Positions 19,598 to 29,755 of a stretch of 64,000 nt of DNA are shown piece by piece. The stretch lies in NCBI RefSeq assembly GCF_030397575.1, contig NZ_JAPNXS010000010.1, positions 35,501 through 99,500 on the forward strand, given 5' to 3'. The notes below the pieces were generated by a model. It was given only the letters and a program-made list of their open reading frames with translations, made no database searches and was not told the origin of the DNA. The position numbers and the translations under genes are program-made. The number at the start of each line of letters is the position of its first letter. Positions within the stretch are counted from its first letter, which is position 1. This stretch comes from Psychromonas sp. 14N.309.X.WAT.B.A12. Its GTDB lineage: Bacteria > Pseudomonadota > Gammaproteobacteria > Enterobacterales > Psychromonadaceae.

Positions 19598-19849
19598 TTT
19601 TTTACCTTAATTATTTCTTATATTGATCAATTTTTTTAAAAGTAATATCTCAATGAATGAATACTAATTTAGCATTTCCTTCATTTACATCTATCAAGAC
19701 TTATATAGATACCTTCTAATCAAAATAGTTCATTGAAAATAAAAGCTAAAACGTTTGTGATGGAAGAAAGACTAAGTAAAGTGGCTTAAAATCTAGCGCG
19801 TTTGAAATTATCTTGCCTATTAAATATTTATCCAATATGACGAACTTTC
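19598..19849. other. Intergenic region left of the tRNA terminator array
   Basis: Upstream region of the small barrel gene; nothing else recognised before the array begins near 19850. Confidence 0.4.
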
Positions 19850-20302
19850 TAATATGGTTGGTAATAGATGGAGCAGCAAAAAAGCGAGGCTTTATGCCTG
19901 AGCAGTCTGTTTGCCGGCAGCTTAGTGTCAGAGCGATCCTTTAAGGTCAAACCATTGATAGAAACCTTATATCCCTAAAATGCAAAAAGCCTGTAACACA
20001 ATCAAGTATTACAGGCTTTTCTAATGTGGTCGGCGATAGAGGAGCGAACAAGCGACAGCTTGGGGACTGAGCGATCGTTTAAGGTCAAACCATTGATAGA
20101 AACCTTATATCCCTAAAATGCAAAAAGCCTGTAACACAATCATGTATTACAGGCTTTTCTAATGTGGTCGGCGATAGAGGAGCGAACAAGCGGCAGCTTG
20201 GGGACTGAGCGATCGTTTAAGGTCAAACCATTGATAGAAACCTTATATCCCTAAAATGCAAAAAGCCTGTAACACAATCAAGTATTACAGGCTTTTCTAG
20301 TG
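19850..20302 (-). repeat. 138-bp tandem array copying the tRNA-Pro 3' end and terminator
   Basis: Three terminators of the form AAAAGCCTGTAA / TTACAGGCTTTT (starting near 19984, 20122 and 20260) are spaced exactly 138 bp apart. The two distal ones are each preceded in transcription order by a short piece resembling the acceptor end and CCA of tRNA-Pro (GTGGTCGGCGATAGAGGA on the plus strand). A more decayed fourth unit lies near 19850. The proximal terminator is that of the intact tRNA operon. Confidence 0.88.
20261..20296 (-). terminator. Terminator of the argX-hisR-proM tRNA operon
   Basis: Stem AAAAGCCTGTAA / TTACAGGCTTTT with a 12-nt loop, seven bases beyond the encoded CCA of tRNA-Pro. 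Confidence 0.9.
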
Positions 20303-20379
<77 letters not shown>

Positions 20380-20406
20380 AGTATCTGTTTTACATCAAGA
20401 AAAGAT

Positions 20407-20482
20407 GGGGCGAATGACGGGGTTTGAACCCGCGACAACCGGAATCACAATCCGGGGCTCTACCAACTGAGCTACATCCGCC
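20407..20482 (-). tRNA. hisR: tRNA-His (anticodon GTG)
   Basis: 76 nt including CCA. The anticodon stem-loop GGATTGTGATTCC gives GTG. The extra 5' G (position -1) faces C73, the histidine identity pair. GGTTTGAACCC forms the T arm. Confidence 0.97.
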
Positions 20483-20546
20483 ACTAATAACCTAAAGACT
20501 TTATTTACTTCCGAGCTTTCTTTTAAAACAATTGCTCTCGAAGTAA

Positions 20547-20623
20547 TGGCGCACCCGACAGGAGTCGAACCTGTGGCCTTTGCCTCCGGAGGGCAACGCT
20601 CTATCCAGCTGAGCTACGGATGC
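20547..20623 (-). tRNA. argX: tRNA-Arg (anticodon CCG)
   Basis: 77 nt including CCA. The minus strand begins GCATCCGTAGCTCAGC, with anticodon loop CTCCGGA giving CCG, T arm GGTTCGACTCC, and acceptor GCATCCG pairing with CGGGTGC. It is first in the operon. Confidence 0.97.
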
Positions 20624-20645
20624 TCACGTCTTTAGCGTGGCGCGG

Positions 20646-20674
20646 ATAATACTGAACCCAACAAAAGCTGTCTA
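20646..20674 (-). promoter_or_regulatory. Sigma-70 promoter of the tRNA operon
   Basis: On the minus strand TAGACA, a 17-bp spacer and TATTAT are followed by the GC-rich discriminator CCGCGCC typical of stringently controlled stable-RNA promoters. It lies about 23 bp before tRNA-Arg. Confidence 0.8.
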
Positions 20675-20831
20675 GTCTTTTTTATAGTTTTTTTAATAAA
20701 ATAGGTTTACTTGCTCAATAGATGTACAATTCGTTTGAAAAACAAAAAAATCAGCCTTTTCTTCATTAATTCAAAGCTTTTATCAATTTTCAGATATACT
20801 TTCACTAATTGCCTTACAAAGAGTTTCATAT

Positions 20832-23342
20832 ATGACATTAGACCCAAATTTAGATCGCGAATCACAAACTTACGAACATCCCGTACCTAGCCGTGAATTC
20901 ATTTTACAATTTATCGAAAAACATGGAAAACCAATCACACGTGATGCTTTATTCAAAGCATTCTCATTATCAAGTGATGAAGAAGCGGAAGGATTACGTC
21001 GCCGCTTAAAAGCAATGGAACGAGATGGCCAGTTAGTTTGGTGTCGAAATGCGACCTATGGGTTACCGGACAAATTAGACCTGTCAACAGGAGTCGTTAT
21101 TGGCCATAAAGATGGCTTCGGTTTTCTAAAAACCGCAGATGACGGCAAAGACCTGTTTTTACCTAATCACCAAATGCGTTTTTTATTCCACGGAGATACT
21201 ATTTTAGCGCAGCCTGTCAAAGTAGATTCACGTGGCCGCACTGAAGCACGCTTTGTACGTTTACTAGAAGCTCGCAAAGAAACTATCGTTGGCCGCTATT
21301 TTGTTGAAGATGGTATGGGGTCAGTGGTACCTGACGATTCTCGTATTAATCAAGAGATCTTAATCAGCAAAGAAAACAATGGCGGAGCAAGACACGGGCA
21401 AATAGTTGTTGTTGAAATAGTACAACGCCCTAAAGCTCGCTTTTTAGCAACAGGTAAAATCACTGAAGTACTTGGTCAAGATATGGAACCAGGGATGGAA
21501 GTTGAAATTGCACTACGCACTCATGATATTCCACACGAATGGCCAGCTGGGTTAGATAAAGAAATTGCTCACTATGGTGAATTTGTCCCTGAAGAAGCTA
21601 AGAAAGGACGTGTAGACTTACGAGATTTACCTTTAGTCACCATTGATGGTGAAGATGCTCGCGACTTCGATGATGCTGTATTTTGTCAAAAAGAGCCTAA
21701 TGGCGGCTGGCGCTTATGGGTTGCAATTGCCGATGTAAGTTATTACGTTCGTAAAGACACTATATTAGATAAAGAAGCGGTTAATCGTGGTAACTCAGTT
21801 TACTTCCCAGACCAAGTGATCCCAATGTTACCGGAAGTATTGTCTAACGGCTTATGTTCCCTAAACCCAAAAGTAGATCGCCTGTGTATGGTCAGTGAAA
21901 TGGTTATCTCTAAAGATGGGCATTTAACAGACTATAAATTCTATGAAGCAGTGATGAATTCACATGCACGTTTCACCTATACTAAAGTCGCTTCTATTTT
22001 AGAAGGTGATCAAGACTTACGTGAGCAGTACAAACCATTAGTGCCACACTTAGAAGAGCTTGAGAACCTATATAAAGCCTTTAAAAAAGCGCGCCATATA
22101 CGTGGTGGTATGGAGTTTGAAACATTAGAAGTACGCTTTTTATTCAACGAAGCGCGTAAAATTGATTCAATTGTACCGTTAGTCCGTAACGATGCACATA
22201 AAATCATTGAAGAATGTATGATTCAAGCTAACGTTGCTTCAGCTCGTTTCATTGGTTCTGCCGATGCTGCTGCTTTATTCCGTGTTCATGAAACACCAAG
22301 CGAAGAAAAGCTAGCTAACTTTCGTTCATTTTTAGGTGAATTAGGCTTAACCTTACAAGGCGGTGAAAAACCTGCTCCACGTGATTATGCCAACTTAGCA
22401 GAGAGCTTTGCCGAGCGTGATGATAAAGAATTACTGCAGACGATGTTACTTCGTTCAATGAAACAAGCTGTCTACCAAGGCGATAATTTAGGGCACTTTG
22501 GTTTAGCATTAGAAGAGTACGCGCATTTCACCTCTCCTATTCGTCGTTACCCTGACCTTATCCTACACCGTGCGATCAAATACTTAGTGGCACACCAAGA
22601 AAATAATCAATTAAAAGCAAAATGGACTGAAACCGGTGGTTACAACTATCAATATGATGAAGTAAGCCAACTAGGTGAACATTGTTCGATGACAGAACGT
22701 CGCGCTGATGATGCAACACGTGATGTAGCCGACGCATTGAAATGTGAATACATGCAAGACCATATTGGCGATAAGATGGTAGGTACCATTGCCGCCGTTA
22801 CTAACTTTGGTTTCTTTGTTCGCTTAAATGATATCCACATTGACGGACTAGTACATGTCACAGGGTTAATTTCCGATTACTACCAATTTGATGCAGGCAA
22901 ACAAACCTTAACCGGTGAACGTACCGGCAGAGTCTACCGTATCGGTGATGTATTAGAAGTTAAAGTATTATCAGTTAACCTTGATGATAAAAAGATTGAT
23001 TTTGAACTAGCCGATGAAGCGTTAGCGGGCCAACGTACGCGTGGACGTAAACCTTCAACAAAAAAATCATCAGACCGCCCTATTGATAAAAGAGCGCGCA
23101 GCAAAGCAGCACCTTCTAGTGGTAAGAAAACACCGCCACTTAGTGAACGTGAAAAGCTACAAGAGGGAGCGATAGACACTAAGAAACCTGCCGCTAAAAA
23201 AACAACGCCTAAAAAGAAACGCCCTGTGAAGCAAGGTGTAAAAAATACGTTATCTTCTAAAAAGAAAAAAACGACTAGCACTAAAAAAAGTCGCCCTGGT
23301 CGCGCAGAACGTGCACGTAACAAAGCTAAAAAATCCGATTAG
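20832..23342 (+). CDS. rnr: Ribonuclease R
   Basis: Processive 3'-to-5' exoribonuclease that degrades structured RNA and takes part in rRNA/tmRNA quality control; important at low temperature. It has 836 residues. The order is an N-terminal winged-helix domain (about 23-85), cold-shock domains (GHKDGFGFL near 95), the RNB catalytic domain (about 260-590, with acidic cluster [13 protein letters not shown] near 275), an S1 domain ([15 protein letters not shown] near 650) and a long lysine-rich tail (about 740-836). Slightly longer than the E. coli enzyme (813), mainly in the tail. rlmB follows after 51 bp, as in other gammaproteobacteria; nsrR, often upstream, is replaced here by the tRNA operon. 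Confidence 0.98.
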   Translation: MTLDPNLDRESQTYEHPVPSREFILQFIEKHGKPITRDALFKAFSLSSDEEAEGLRRRLKAMERDGQLVWCRNATYGLPDKLDLSTGVVIGHKDGFGFLKTADDGKDLFLPNHQMRFLFHGDTILAQPVKVDSRGRTEARFVRLLEARKETIVGRYFVEDGMGSVVPDDSRINQEILISKENNGGARHGQIVVVEIVQRPKARFLATGKITEVLGQDMEPGMEVEIALRTHDIPHEWPAGLDKEIAHYGEFVPEEAKKGRVDLRDLPLVTIDGEDARDFDDAVFCQKEPNGGWRLWVAIADVSYYVRKDTILDKEAVNRGNSVYFPDQVIPMLPEVLSNGLCSLNPKVDRLCMVSEMVISKDGHLTDYKFYEAVMNSHARFTYTKVASILEGDQDLREQYKPLVPHLEELENLYKAFKKARHIRGGMEFETLEVRFLFNEARKIDSIVPLVRNDAHKIIEECMIQANVASARFIGSADAAALFRVHETPSEEKLANFRSFLGELGLTLQGGEKPAPRDYANLAESFAERDDKELLQTMLLRSMKQAVYQGDNLGHFGLALEEYAHFTSPIRRYPDLILHRAIKYLVAHQENNQLKAKWTETGGYNYQYDEVSQLGEHCSMTERRADDATRDVADALKCEYMQDHIGDKMVGTIAAVTNFGFFVRLNDIHIDGLVHVTGLISDYYQFDAGKQTLTGERTGRVYRIGDVLEVKVLSVNLDDKKIDFELADEALAGQRTRGRKPSTKKSSDRPIDKRARSKAAPSSGKKTPPLSEREKLQEGAIDTKKPAAKKTTPKKKRPVKQGVKNTLSSKKKKTTSTKKSRPGRAERARNKAKKSD

Positions 23343-23393
23343 ACTTTTAAGACCTAATCCGTGATCAAACATATTAAATATTAGAGAAAGCAA

Positions 23394-24134
23394 ATGAGTA
23401 AAAGTGAAATTATTTACGGTATGCATGCCGTTGATGCCTTATTAGAAAAGCAACCAGAGCGTGTTATTGAGATTTACGCATTAAAAGGACGTGATGATGA
23501 ACGTTTAAATGATGTACTTAATAAAGCGAAAGAGTGGGGAGTGTCTGTTCAATTCATGCAACGTAAAGCATTAGATGAAAAATCTGATGGAGAGCAACAC
23601 CAAGGTATCATGGCTAGAGTAAAAGCGATGAAAGTGCTAACAGATAACGATTTAGAGCCTATTTTAGCGAACTTGGATGTGCCACCATTTCTATTAATTT
23701 TAGATGGTGTCACCGACCCTCATAATCTAGGTGCTTGTTTACGAAGTGCAGAAGCCGCTGGTGTGCATGCCGTAATAATACCTAAAGATAACTCAGCCAG
23801 CTTAACGCCTGTTGTACGTAAAGTCGCTTGTGGTGCAGCAGAATCAATCCCATTAATCCACGTAACTAACCTAGCCCGTGCAATGCGTAACTTGCAAGAT
23901 AAAGGTATTTGGATCTATGGGACGGCTGGTGAAGCTGAGCAAAGCCTTTACGATTGCAAATTAGAAAGTGGAATGGCCTTAGCAATGGGTGCAGAAGGTA
24001 AAGGCTTACGCCGTCTAACTCGTGAACATTGTGATGAGTTAATAAAACTACCCATGGCAGGTGCTGTATCGAGCCTAAACGTATCGGTAGCGACAGGCAT
24101 CTGTTTATTTGAAGTGGTCCGTCAACGCCGCTAA
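23394..24134 (+). CDS. rlmB: 23S rRNA (guanosine-2251-2'-O)-methyltransferase RlmB
   Basis: SPOUT-class methyltransferase that makes Gm2251 in the peptidyl-transferase P loop. It has 246 residues, close to E. coli (243). The N-terminal RNA-binding domain begins [20 protein letters not shown]. The SPOUT knot carries [21 protein letters not shown] near 104, [17 protein letters not shown] near 200 and the C-terminal [21 protein letters not shown]. The gene is 51 bp after rnr with AGAGAAAG upstream, so the two form an operon ended by a perfect 18-bp terminator stem. Confidence 0.97.
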   Translation: MSKSEIIYGMHAVDALLEKQPERVIEIYALKGRDDERLNDVLNKAKEWGVSVQFMQRKALDEKSDGEQHQGIMARVKAMKVLTDNDLEPILANLDVPPFLLILDGVTDPHNLGACLRSAEAAGVHAVIIPKDNSASLTPVVRKVACGAAESIPLIHVTNLARAMRNLQDKGIWIYGTAGEAEQSLYDCKLESGMALAMGAEGKGLRRLTREHCDELIKLPMAGAVSSLNVSVATGICLFEVVRQRR

Positions 24135-24155
24135 TCATCTGCATTGAAATAAACT

Positions 24156-24200
24156 AAAAAGGCCTAGTAATATTGTTACTTGATATTACTAGGCCTTTTT
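24156..24200. terminator. Bidirectional terminator between rlmB and the DUF481 gene
   Basis: Perfect 18-bp stem with arms 24156-24173 and 24183-24200 (core AAGGCCTAGTAATAT), flanked by A and T runs, serving both converging genes. Confidence 0.95.
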
Positions 24201-24212
24201 TATTACAGCCTC

Positions 24213-25526
24213 TTAGAACGCATATTGTAAGTTAAAACCGGTGGATAACTCGTCATTTTCAGTATCATCGGGTACGTTTTGATTATATTTATAGTTAATA
24301 TCAAAGATTAAATACAATTCCTGATAGATTCTATTTTGTACTTTAAACTCACTTTCATACACACTATTTTTATGGCCTAGCTCAAAGGTCCCTTCTAAGG
24401 TTACTTGTAAGTTTTCAGTGACGATCCTTTCATAATTTAATTTAGTTCGGACAATGAATTCATTATAAGAGACTGCATCTTCACCGTCGTTTGGCTCGGC
24501 CTGCTTGTAACCAGGACCAATCTCTGTGTTAAATTTATGATTATTTTCATTAAAGAAAACATGACCATGGCCAACTGTAAAAGTATCCTCTTTTTGATAA
24601 GAAGCAGATTGACTACGCTGAATATCACTACGTAAGAACAAAGAATTAACCGGATCTAAACTATAGTTTCCTTGTAGCTGCCAACGCCAATCGTTATCAG
24701 TATCTTCATCTTCTTCATCTTCGAACTCAAATTGAATATCATTATTGATGTTGTAATCATCAGTCACGTTATAATCTAAAATTAATCGCCCTTCCGCACT
24801 TTTAGTGACATCGTTCTCTTGTTCATAATTGAAACCAAACTCCACCGCACCACTAAAACGTTTTTCCTCTTCAGTCTCAGGTTCATTACCATCAACAACA
24901 TCGGTTTTAATTTTATTGGTTTGTATCGCTACATCAATATATTCGGCATCGGATATCGCATCTTTACCATTAGCCATCTTTTTAGTTTTTAATAGATCAG
25001 GCTGTTGATCAATTGAAGTTTTAATATTATCAATAGGTGAACTGGTAATACTGGCTTTCTGCAATAACTGTTTTTGTAATTGATCATTTAAACGCTGCTC
25101 TCGTTTTAAACTTTCAGCAAGATGAGATTCTTGAATGTTAACTTGATTGTCTAAGGTAGAGATTTTATCAAACAGACGCTCATTTTCAGATTGTAGATAA
25201 CTTAGTTTATTTTGTTGAATTTGTTGTGCTTCTAACGCCTGTTGATTTTTTAATTTTTCAGCTTGTAATTGAGCTTTTAATGCATCAATCTCCTTTTTAG
25301 CTTGCGCTTGCGCAGCGGTTAATAATAAAGATTCAGGCTCACTTGGGGGAAGGGGCGTTTGTTGTAACACAACCACCTCAGGCTCAGCAGAAACAGGCTG
25401 TTTTTCTACTAGCTCTTCGGTATTGGGCTCGGTGTCATCTTCTTGTTCCGAGTCCAATGAAAACCACGCATCGGCACTTACTGCCATTAAGCTAGCGATT
25501 AATATGTAAATAGGTAGAGAATTCAA
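24213..25526 (-). CDS. DUF481-type outer-membrane protein with N-terminal coiled coil
   Basis: 437 residues. Residues 1-20 form a signal peptide (ILIASLMAVSADA). An acidic/proline-rich spacer follows to about 65, then a glutamine/lysine-rich coiled coil of about 100 residues (AQAQAKKEIDALKAQLQAEK onward). From about 220 a beta-barrel resembles the DUF481/YdiY family: FSGAVEFGFNYEQENDVTKS, DNDWRWQLQGNYS, and a C-terminal F (GFNLQYAF). The start is a TTG at 25524-25526 chosen because the signal peptide needs it; the next ATG would remove most of it. The coiled coil may span periplasm or peptidoglycan. Function unknown; relatives are salt-induced. Confidence 0.75.
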   Translation of the reverse strand: MNSLPIYILIASLMAVSADAWFSLDSEQEDDTEPNTEELVEKQPVSAEPEVVVLQQTPLPPSEPESLLLTAAQAQAKKEIDALKAQLQAEKLKNQQALEAQQIQQNKLSYLQSENERLFDKISTLDNQVNIQESHLAESLKREQRLNDQLQKQLLQKASITSSPIDNIKTSIDQQPDLLKTKKMANGKDAISDAEYIDVAIQTNKIKTDVVDGNEPETEEEKRFSGAVEFGFNYEQENDVTKSAEGRLILDYNVTDDYNINNDIQFEFEDEEDEDTDNDWRWQLQGNYSLDPVNSLFLRSDIQRSQSASYQKEDTFTVGHGHVFFNENNHKFNTEIGPGYKQAEPNDGEDAVSYNEFIVRTKLNYERIVTENLQVTLEGTFELGHKNSVYESEFKVQNRIYQELYLIFDINYKYNQNVPDDTENDELSTGFNLQYAF

Positions 25527-25639
25527 ATAAATCGACTCTTTGATAAGTATAGAAGTTGTTATTTTAGCTTGCTTAGCTATAGATACAAACGAATACGAAA
25601 AGTTCAGCGATAAAGATTAAAATATATTAGCTTTATTGC

Positions 25640-25668
25640 TTGCGCAGTTTGATTGCAGAATGTACAAT
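25640..25668 (+). promoter_or_regulatory. Sigma-70 promoter of rpsF-priB-rpsR-rplI
   Basis: TTGCGC, a 17-bp spacer and TACAAT lie about 100 bp before rpsF. The leader that follows could carry an S6:S18 autoregulatory fold, which I could not verify. Confidence 0.75.
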
Positions 25669-25766
25669 TTGCCGCCTTAAATCAGCCACCCTTTTTGTTC
25701 CTTGCTTCTATTTGGTACGGCTGAGCCAACTTATGAAGCTACTAACCCGTAAGGAGCGATTTTTAT

Positions 25767-26159
25767 ATGCGTCATTATGAAATCGTATTTATGGTTCACC
25801 CAGATCAGAGTGAACAAGTTAATGGTATGATCGAGCGTTACACTACTTCTATCACAGAAGCAGCTGGTACTGTTCATCGTCTAGAAGACTGGGGCCGTCG
25901 TCAACTGGCTTACCCAATCAACAAACTACACAAAGCACACTACGTTCTTATGAACATTGAAGCTGAGCAAAAAGTAATCGACGATTTGGAAACTGCTTTC
26001 CGTTTCAACGATGCTGTGATCCGCAACATGATCATGCGTACTAAAACTGCTGTAACTGAAGCATCTGTAGTAGCAAAAGCAAAAGAAGAACGTGTTGAAC
26101 GTGCTCCTCGTGCTCCGCGCCCAGAAGCAGAAGCTGCACCAGCTGAAGCTGAAGCATAA
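25767..26159 (+). CDS. rpsF: Ribosomal protein S6
   Basis: 30S subunit protein that binds 16S rRNA as a dimer with S18. It has 130 residues, starting [18 protein letters not shown], with the conserved core [25 protein letters not shown] split around residue 36. The acidic, alanine-rich tail [11 protein letters not shown] resembles the glutamate-modified tail of E. coli S6. AAGGAGCG precedes the ATG. It is first in the rpsF-priB-rpsR-rplI operon. Confidence 0.98.
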   Translation: MRHYEIVFMVHPDQSEQVNGMIERYTTSITEAAGTVHRLEDWGRRQLAYPINKLHKAHYVLMNIEAEQKVIDDLETAFRFNDAVIRNMIMRTKTAVTEASVVAKAKEERVERAPRAPRPEAEAAPAEAEA

Positions 26160-26167
26160 GAAACTGA

Positions 26168-26473
26168 GTGACTGATAACTTTTTGCAACTTACAGGTATT
26201 GTGACCGAAAGTCCGATACACAAAACAAGCCCAAGTGGCGTGGAACACTGTAATCTGACGATAGAACATCGTTCAGTGCAAGAAGAAGCTGGATTGCCAC
26301 GAAATGCAATGTGCTATATGCCGATTGTCACAAGTGGACCATTAGCAAGTCAGTTGAAAAATAAATTATCGAAAGGCATGAAAATTAAAGTAAGTGGTTT
26401 TATTACTTACCACCAAAACAAGAGCAATCTTGGTAAATTGGTATTACATGCTCAGTACATAGAACAAATTTAA
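26168..26473 (+). CDS. priB: Primosomal replication protein N (PriB)
   Basis: Single-stranded-DNA-binding OB-fold dimer that joins PriA at stalled forks to restart replication. It has 101 residues from a GTG start eight bases after the rpsF stop. Family features are LTGIVTESPIHKTSPSGVEHC, the conserved EHRSVQEEAGLPR near 38, and LGKLVLHAQYIEQI at the C terminus. It keeps its standard position between rpsF and rpsR. The ribosome site is weak (AAGAAACTGA), suggesting coupling to S6 translation. Confidence 0.95.
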   Translation: MTDNFLQLTGIVTESPIHKTSPSGVEHCNLTIEHRSVQEEAGLPRNAMCYMPIVTSGPLASQLKNKLSKGMKIKVSGFITYHQNKSNLGKLVLHAQYIEQI

Positions 26474-26710
<237 letters not shown>

Positions 26711-26726
26711 ATAGGAGCTATAGATT

Positions 26727-27179
26727 ATGGAAATTATCCTACAAGATACAGTTGCTAACCTTGGTAAACTTGGCGATAAAGTAAATGTTAAAGCAGGTTA
26801 CGCACGTAACTTCCTTTTCCCACAGCAAAAAGCTGTACCAGCAAACAAAGCTAACTTAGAAGCTTTTGAAGCACGTCGTGCTGATCTAGAAGCTAAGCAA
26901 GCTGCTAACCTAGCTGCTGCTCAAGCACGTGGTGAAGCACTTACTGCATTAGAAGCGGTTGTTATCACTTCTAAAGCTGGTGATGCTGGTAAACTGTTCG
27001 GTTCAATCGGTACACGTGATATTGCTGATGCAATCACTGCTGCTGGTGTAGAAGTTGCTAAAAGTGAAGTTCGTCTTCCTGAAGGCGCTTTACGTTTAAC
27101 TGGTTCTTACGAGATTACTGTTACAGTACACTCTGACGTAACTGCAGTTATCAACCTTGAAGTTGTTGAAGCTGAGTAA
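26727..27179 (+). CDS. rplI: Ribosomal protein L9
   Basis: 50S subunit protein that binds domain V of 23S rRNA and helps frame maintenance. It has 150 residues: N-terminal rRNA-binding domain [19 protein letters not shown] and [16 protein letters not shown], a long connecting helix (about 40-75), and a C-terminal domain containing [21 protein letters not shown] precedes the ATG. Last gene of the operon, followed by a strong terminator. Confidence 0.98.
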   Translation: MEIILQDTVANLGKLGDKVNVKAGYARNFLFPQQKAVPANKANLEAFEARRADLEAKQAANLAAAQARGEALTALEAVVITSKAGDAGKLFGSIGTRDIADAITAAGVEVAKSEVRLPEGALRLTGSYEITVTVHSDVTAVINLEVVEAE

Positions 27180-27204
27180 TCAGTAAAAACACTTTAATGT
27201 TATA

Positions 27205-27235
27205 AAAATACCCGCCTTCGTGCGGGTATTTTTTT
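27205..27235 (+). terminator. Terminator of the rpsF-rplI operon
   Basis: Stem AATACCCGC / GCGGGTATT with a CTTCGT loop and a run of seven T, 25 bp past rplI. Confidence 0.95.
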
Positions 27236-27324
27236 ATCTTATGATATTTATAATTAGTTAATATCAATTCAGGTTAACGCATAAACCTGTATAAATAGCG
27301 GTGTCGGCTCGCTTTTCTTGCCTG

Positions 27325-27999
27325 TTAGTCAGGTAAAACTAAACGGTACCCTGCTCCATACACCGACTGAATCAAATCCTCACCCAGAGTAATATCAATC
27401 AACTTCTTTCTTAATTTCTTAATATGGCTATCGATTGTACGGTTATTTACAATACGATCATCTGAATACATATTCTGCATTAACTGCTCACGAGTAAAAA
27501 TGCGATTCGGTTTATTTGCCAAACGTTTAATTAATTGAAATTCAACAGAGGTTAACGACGTTTCTATGCCATTAAAAACAGCAACAAGACGGTTTTCATC
27601 AAGAGAGAAGCCAGGAGAAGCAAGCGTATGATGACTTTGTACTCTTCTCATGACCGTTTTAACTCGAGCCACTACTTCCCTTGGACTGAAAGGCTTACAG
27701 ATATAATCATCGGCACCTAACTCTAAACCGAGCAGTCGATCCAATTCATCCACTTTCGCCGTCACCATTAAAATTGGCACATCAGAGAAAGCTCTGATCG
27801 CTTTACATAGTGTGATTCCGTCTGTTCCGGGTAACATAAGATCTAATAAGATAACGCTAGGCTGATGGGCTTTGACCCACTCAACAACTTGATTACCATC
27901 GTGAATAAGATGTGGTACATACTCAGTCAATTTAAAGTAGTCACCGAGTAAATTAGCTAACTTTATTTCATCTTCCACAATCAAAATTGAACTTGCCAC
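27325..27999 (-). CDS. baeR: BaeR-like OmpR-family response regulator
   Basis: DNA-binding response regulator with 224 residues. The receiver domain (1-120) has acidic residues in ILIVEDE, the phospho-acceptor aspartate in [13 protein letters not shown] near 53, and [20 protein letters not shown]. The C-terminal winged helix includes [11 protein letters not shown] and the [21 protein letters not shown] recognition region. The receiver is strikingly like E. coli BaeR ([23 protein letters not shown]). It starts at a GTG with AGGAG seven bases upstream. It follows the sensor kinase by 136 bp, and both probably form one envelope-stress system. Confidence 0.85.
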   Translation of the reverse strand: [224 protein letters not shown]

Positions 28000-28135
28000 T
28001 GGTAACTCCTTTAAATAACCTCAATCTAATATAACCCTAACTCTAAGTAAGTAAAATTAGGGTTAAATAAGTAGAAATAGATATCAAATAATACAAGATT
28101 AACCTGAGTGCCAAACAAGTATTCTTCCTCTTATA

Positions 28136-29581
28136 TTATTCCAAGGGCAACTCGATAATAACAGCCAAACCACCTAGTTTTGCTTTAGCGGCCTTAATTC
28201 TCCCCTGATGTGCACTAACAATATGCGCACAAATCGATAAACCTAATCCAGATCCACCCGTTTGTCGGTTTCTCGAATTTTCAACACGGTATAAAGATTC
28301 AAAAAGATGCATTAAGTGATGTTCAGCTACACCAACACCATTATCTTCGACTTTGATACGCATATGATTTTGTTGTTCATCAGTTATCACCTCCCATGAT
28401 AACCTGACTAAACTAGCCATCGAGTACTTAATACAATTGCACATGATATTTTCAAACAGTTGGCATAAACGAGTGGTATCCACAAACGCTAAGTACTCTC
28501 CAGACTGTTTCTCGACTTCTAGTTTAATATTGGCATCTGCAAGATAACTGGTATATTTAGGCACTTCAGATTCTAACCAAAGACCAATATCGAGGCTTTG
28601 TTTACGGTAATGCATACCGCCGATGTCAGCGCTGGTTAACAGGTGTAGGTCATCAATCAAATGCTGTAAGTGTTTTACCTCATCATTTGCTGATTCTATA
28701 TTTTGTTTTTCTAACGCTCTCACCCCATCTAAGATCGCTTCTAACTCACCTCTTAAAATAGCAACAGGTGTGCGTAATTCATGTGAAATATTTGCTAGCC
28801 AACGCTTACGAGCACTTTCATTTTCATAAAGTGTGAGTGCTAGTTCATTAAAATCTCGGCCCAGTTCACCTAGCTCATCTTTTCTTTTGACATCGATATT
28901 CTGCTGATAATTACCTTGGGTAAGTTTATGCATACCTAAAATAATTTTTTTGATAGGCTCAGCTAAATGCCTCGCTAATGGCTGCGTAATCAAAATAACC
29001 AATACCATGGTAATTAATGCAATCAACCATAAATAACTTTGCTGTTGCTCGAAAAAGTCTAATTCGAAGCCATCAGTTAGCTGTTTACGTTTAGGGATCA
29101 TTAACCAACCAATATTAACCTGGTCAACAACAATAGCCATTCGATTGTAATCTATGCCTTCAATATAGTGCCCAACAATAATAACGTCATTAGCATCGAA
29201 CAGTGCATAACCTTCATTCAAATCGACTGGAGGGGGACGCCTTCTTTCTGAAGGAGACACAAACTTATCTGCTCTTGGTAATCTGGTATTGTTTTTTGGT
29301 TCATAAAGAGGAGGTTGAATTTGTGGCTCTAGCCCTTGAGAATATAAAAATAATAGATGTCCAAAATATCTATTTCTGCCCTGTATGCCATTCCAATTAT
29401 TATTTTTTTGATATTCATTTTGAAGCTCAGTAATCAAGGGCTTTAATGACTCAACCTCCTTGCTATTAACATACTCAACAATCCCCTTACCAATACTCCA
29501 TTGTATTAATAAAACTAACGCAGTTACCAGCACAAGACTAAAGCCGAAAAAAACGAGGAATAATTTATTATGTATTTTCAT
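28136..29581 (-). CDS. baeS: BaeS-like sensor histidine kinase
   Basis: Inner-membrane sensor kinase of 481 residues. TM1 is at about 8-28. A periplasmic sensor region of about 150 residues includes a proline/arginine-rich stretch (SERRRPPPVDLNEG). TM2 is near 183-200 (LWLIALITMVLVILI), then HAMP (PLARHLAEPIKKI). The dimerisation box has the phospho-histidine in ISHELRTPVAILRGELEA near 268. The ATPase domain has N, G1 and G2 boxes (NIMCNCIKYS, VEDNGVGV, GSGLGLSICAHIV). It lies upstream of baeR on the same strand. Signals and targets are inferred only. Confidence 0.85.
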   Translation of the reverse strand: MKIHNKLFLVFFGFSLVLVTALVLLIQWSIGKGIVEYVNSKEVESLKPLITELQNEYQKNNNWNGIQGRNRYFGHLLFLYSQGLEPQIQPPLYEPKNNTRLPRADKFVSPSERRRPPPVDLNEGYALFDANDVIIVGHYIEGIDYNRMAIVVDQVNIGWLMIPKRKQLTDGFELDFFEQQQSYLWLIALITMVLVILITQPLARHLAEPIKKIILGMHKLTQGNYQQNIDVKRKDELGELGRDFNELALTLYENESARKRWLANISHELRTPVAILRGELEAILDGVRALEKQNIESANDEVKHLQHLIDDLHLLTSADIGGMHYRKQSLDIGLWLESEVPKYTSYLADANIKLEVEKQSGEYLAFVDTTRLCQLFENIMCNCIKYSMASLVRLSWEVITDEQQNHMRIKVEDNGVGVAEHHLMHLFESLYRVENSRNRQTGGSGLGLSICAHIVSAHQGRIKAAKAKLGGLAVIIELPLE

Positions 29582-29721
29582 GGAGGTATCTCATGCTTGT
29601 GTAACAGGTATTAAATTCATTGCGTTAATAACAAATAGGACCAATATTTTAATAACATACAGAATGATAGAGCAGAGGGCGAGAGAAACTAGAGTCGATG
29701 TTACCTATTGTACAAAAAACT
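29582..29721. other. Region between baeS and an orphan terminator
   Basis: Presumed baeS promoter region. A plus-strand frame at 29460-29723 has no homology I recognise and overlaps baeS, so it is not called. Confidence 0.4.
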
Positions 29722-29755
29722 AAACCCGTTAGCTTATTGATACACTAACGGGTTT
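29722..29755 (-). terminator. Orphan minus-strand terminator
   Basis: Perfect stem AAACCCGTTAG / CTAACGGGTTT, followed on the minus strand by AGTTTTTTG. The nearest upstream minus-strand gene ends 300 bp away, so it implies a long 3' UTR or a separate small RNA between 29722 and 30055. Confidence 0.75.

Noticed and set aside
25669-25766. S6:S18 autoregulatory leader
   Set aside because: The leader is long enough, but I could not confirm the CCG bulge hairpin by eye.
29460-29723. Plus-strand frame ending at the orphan terminator
   Set aside because: It overlaps baeS antisense, and the terminator's T run is on the other strand.
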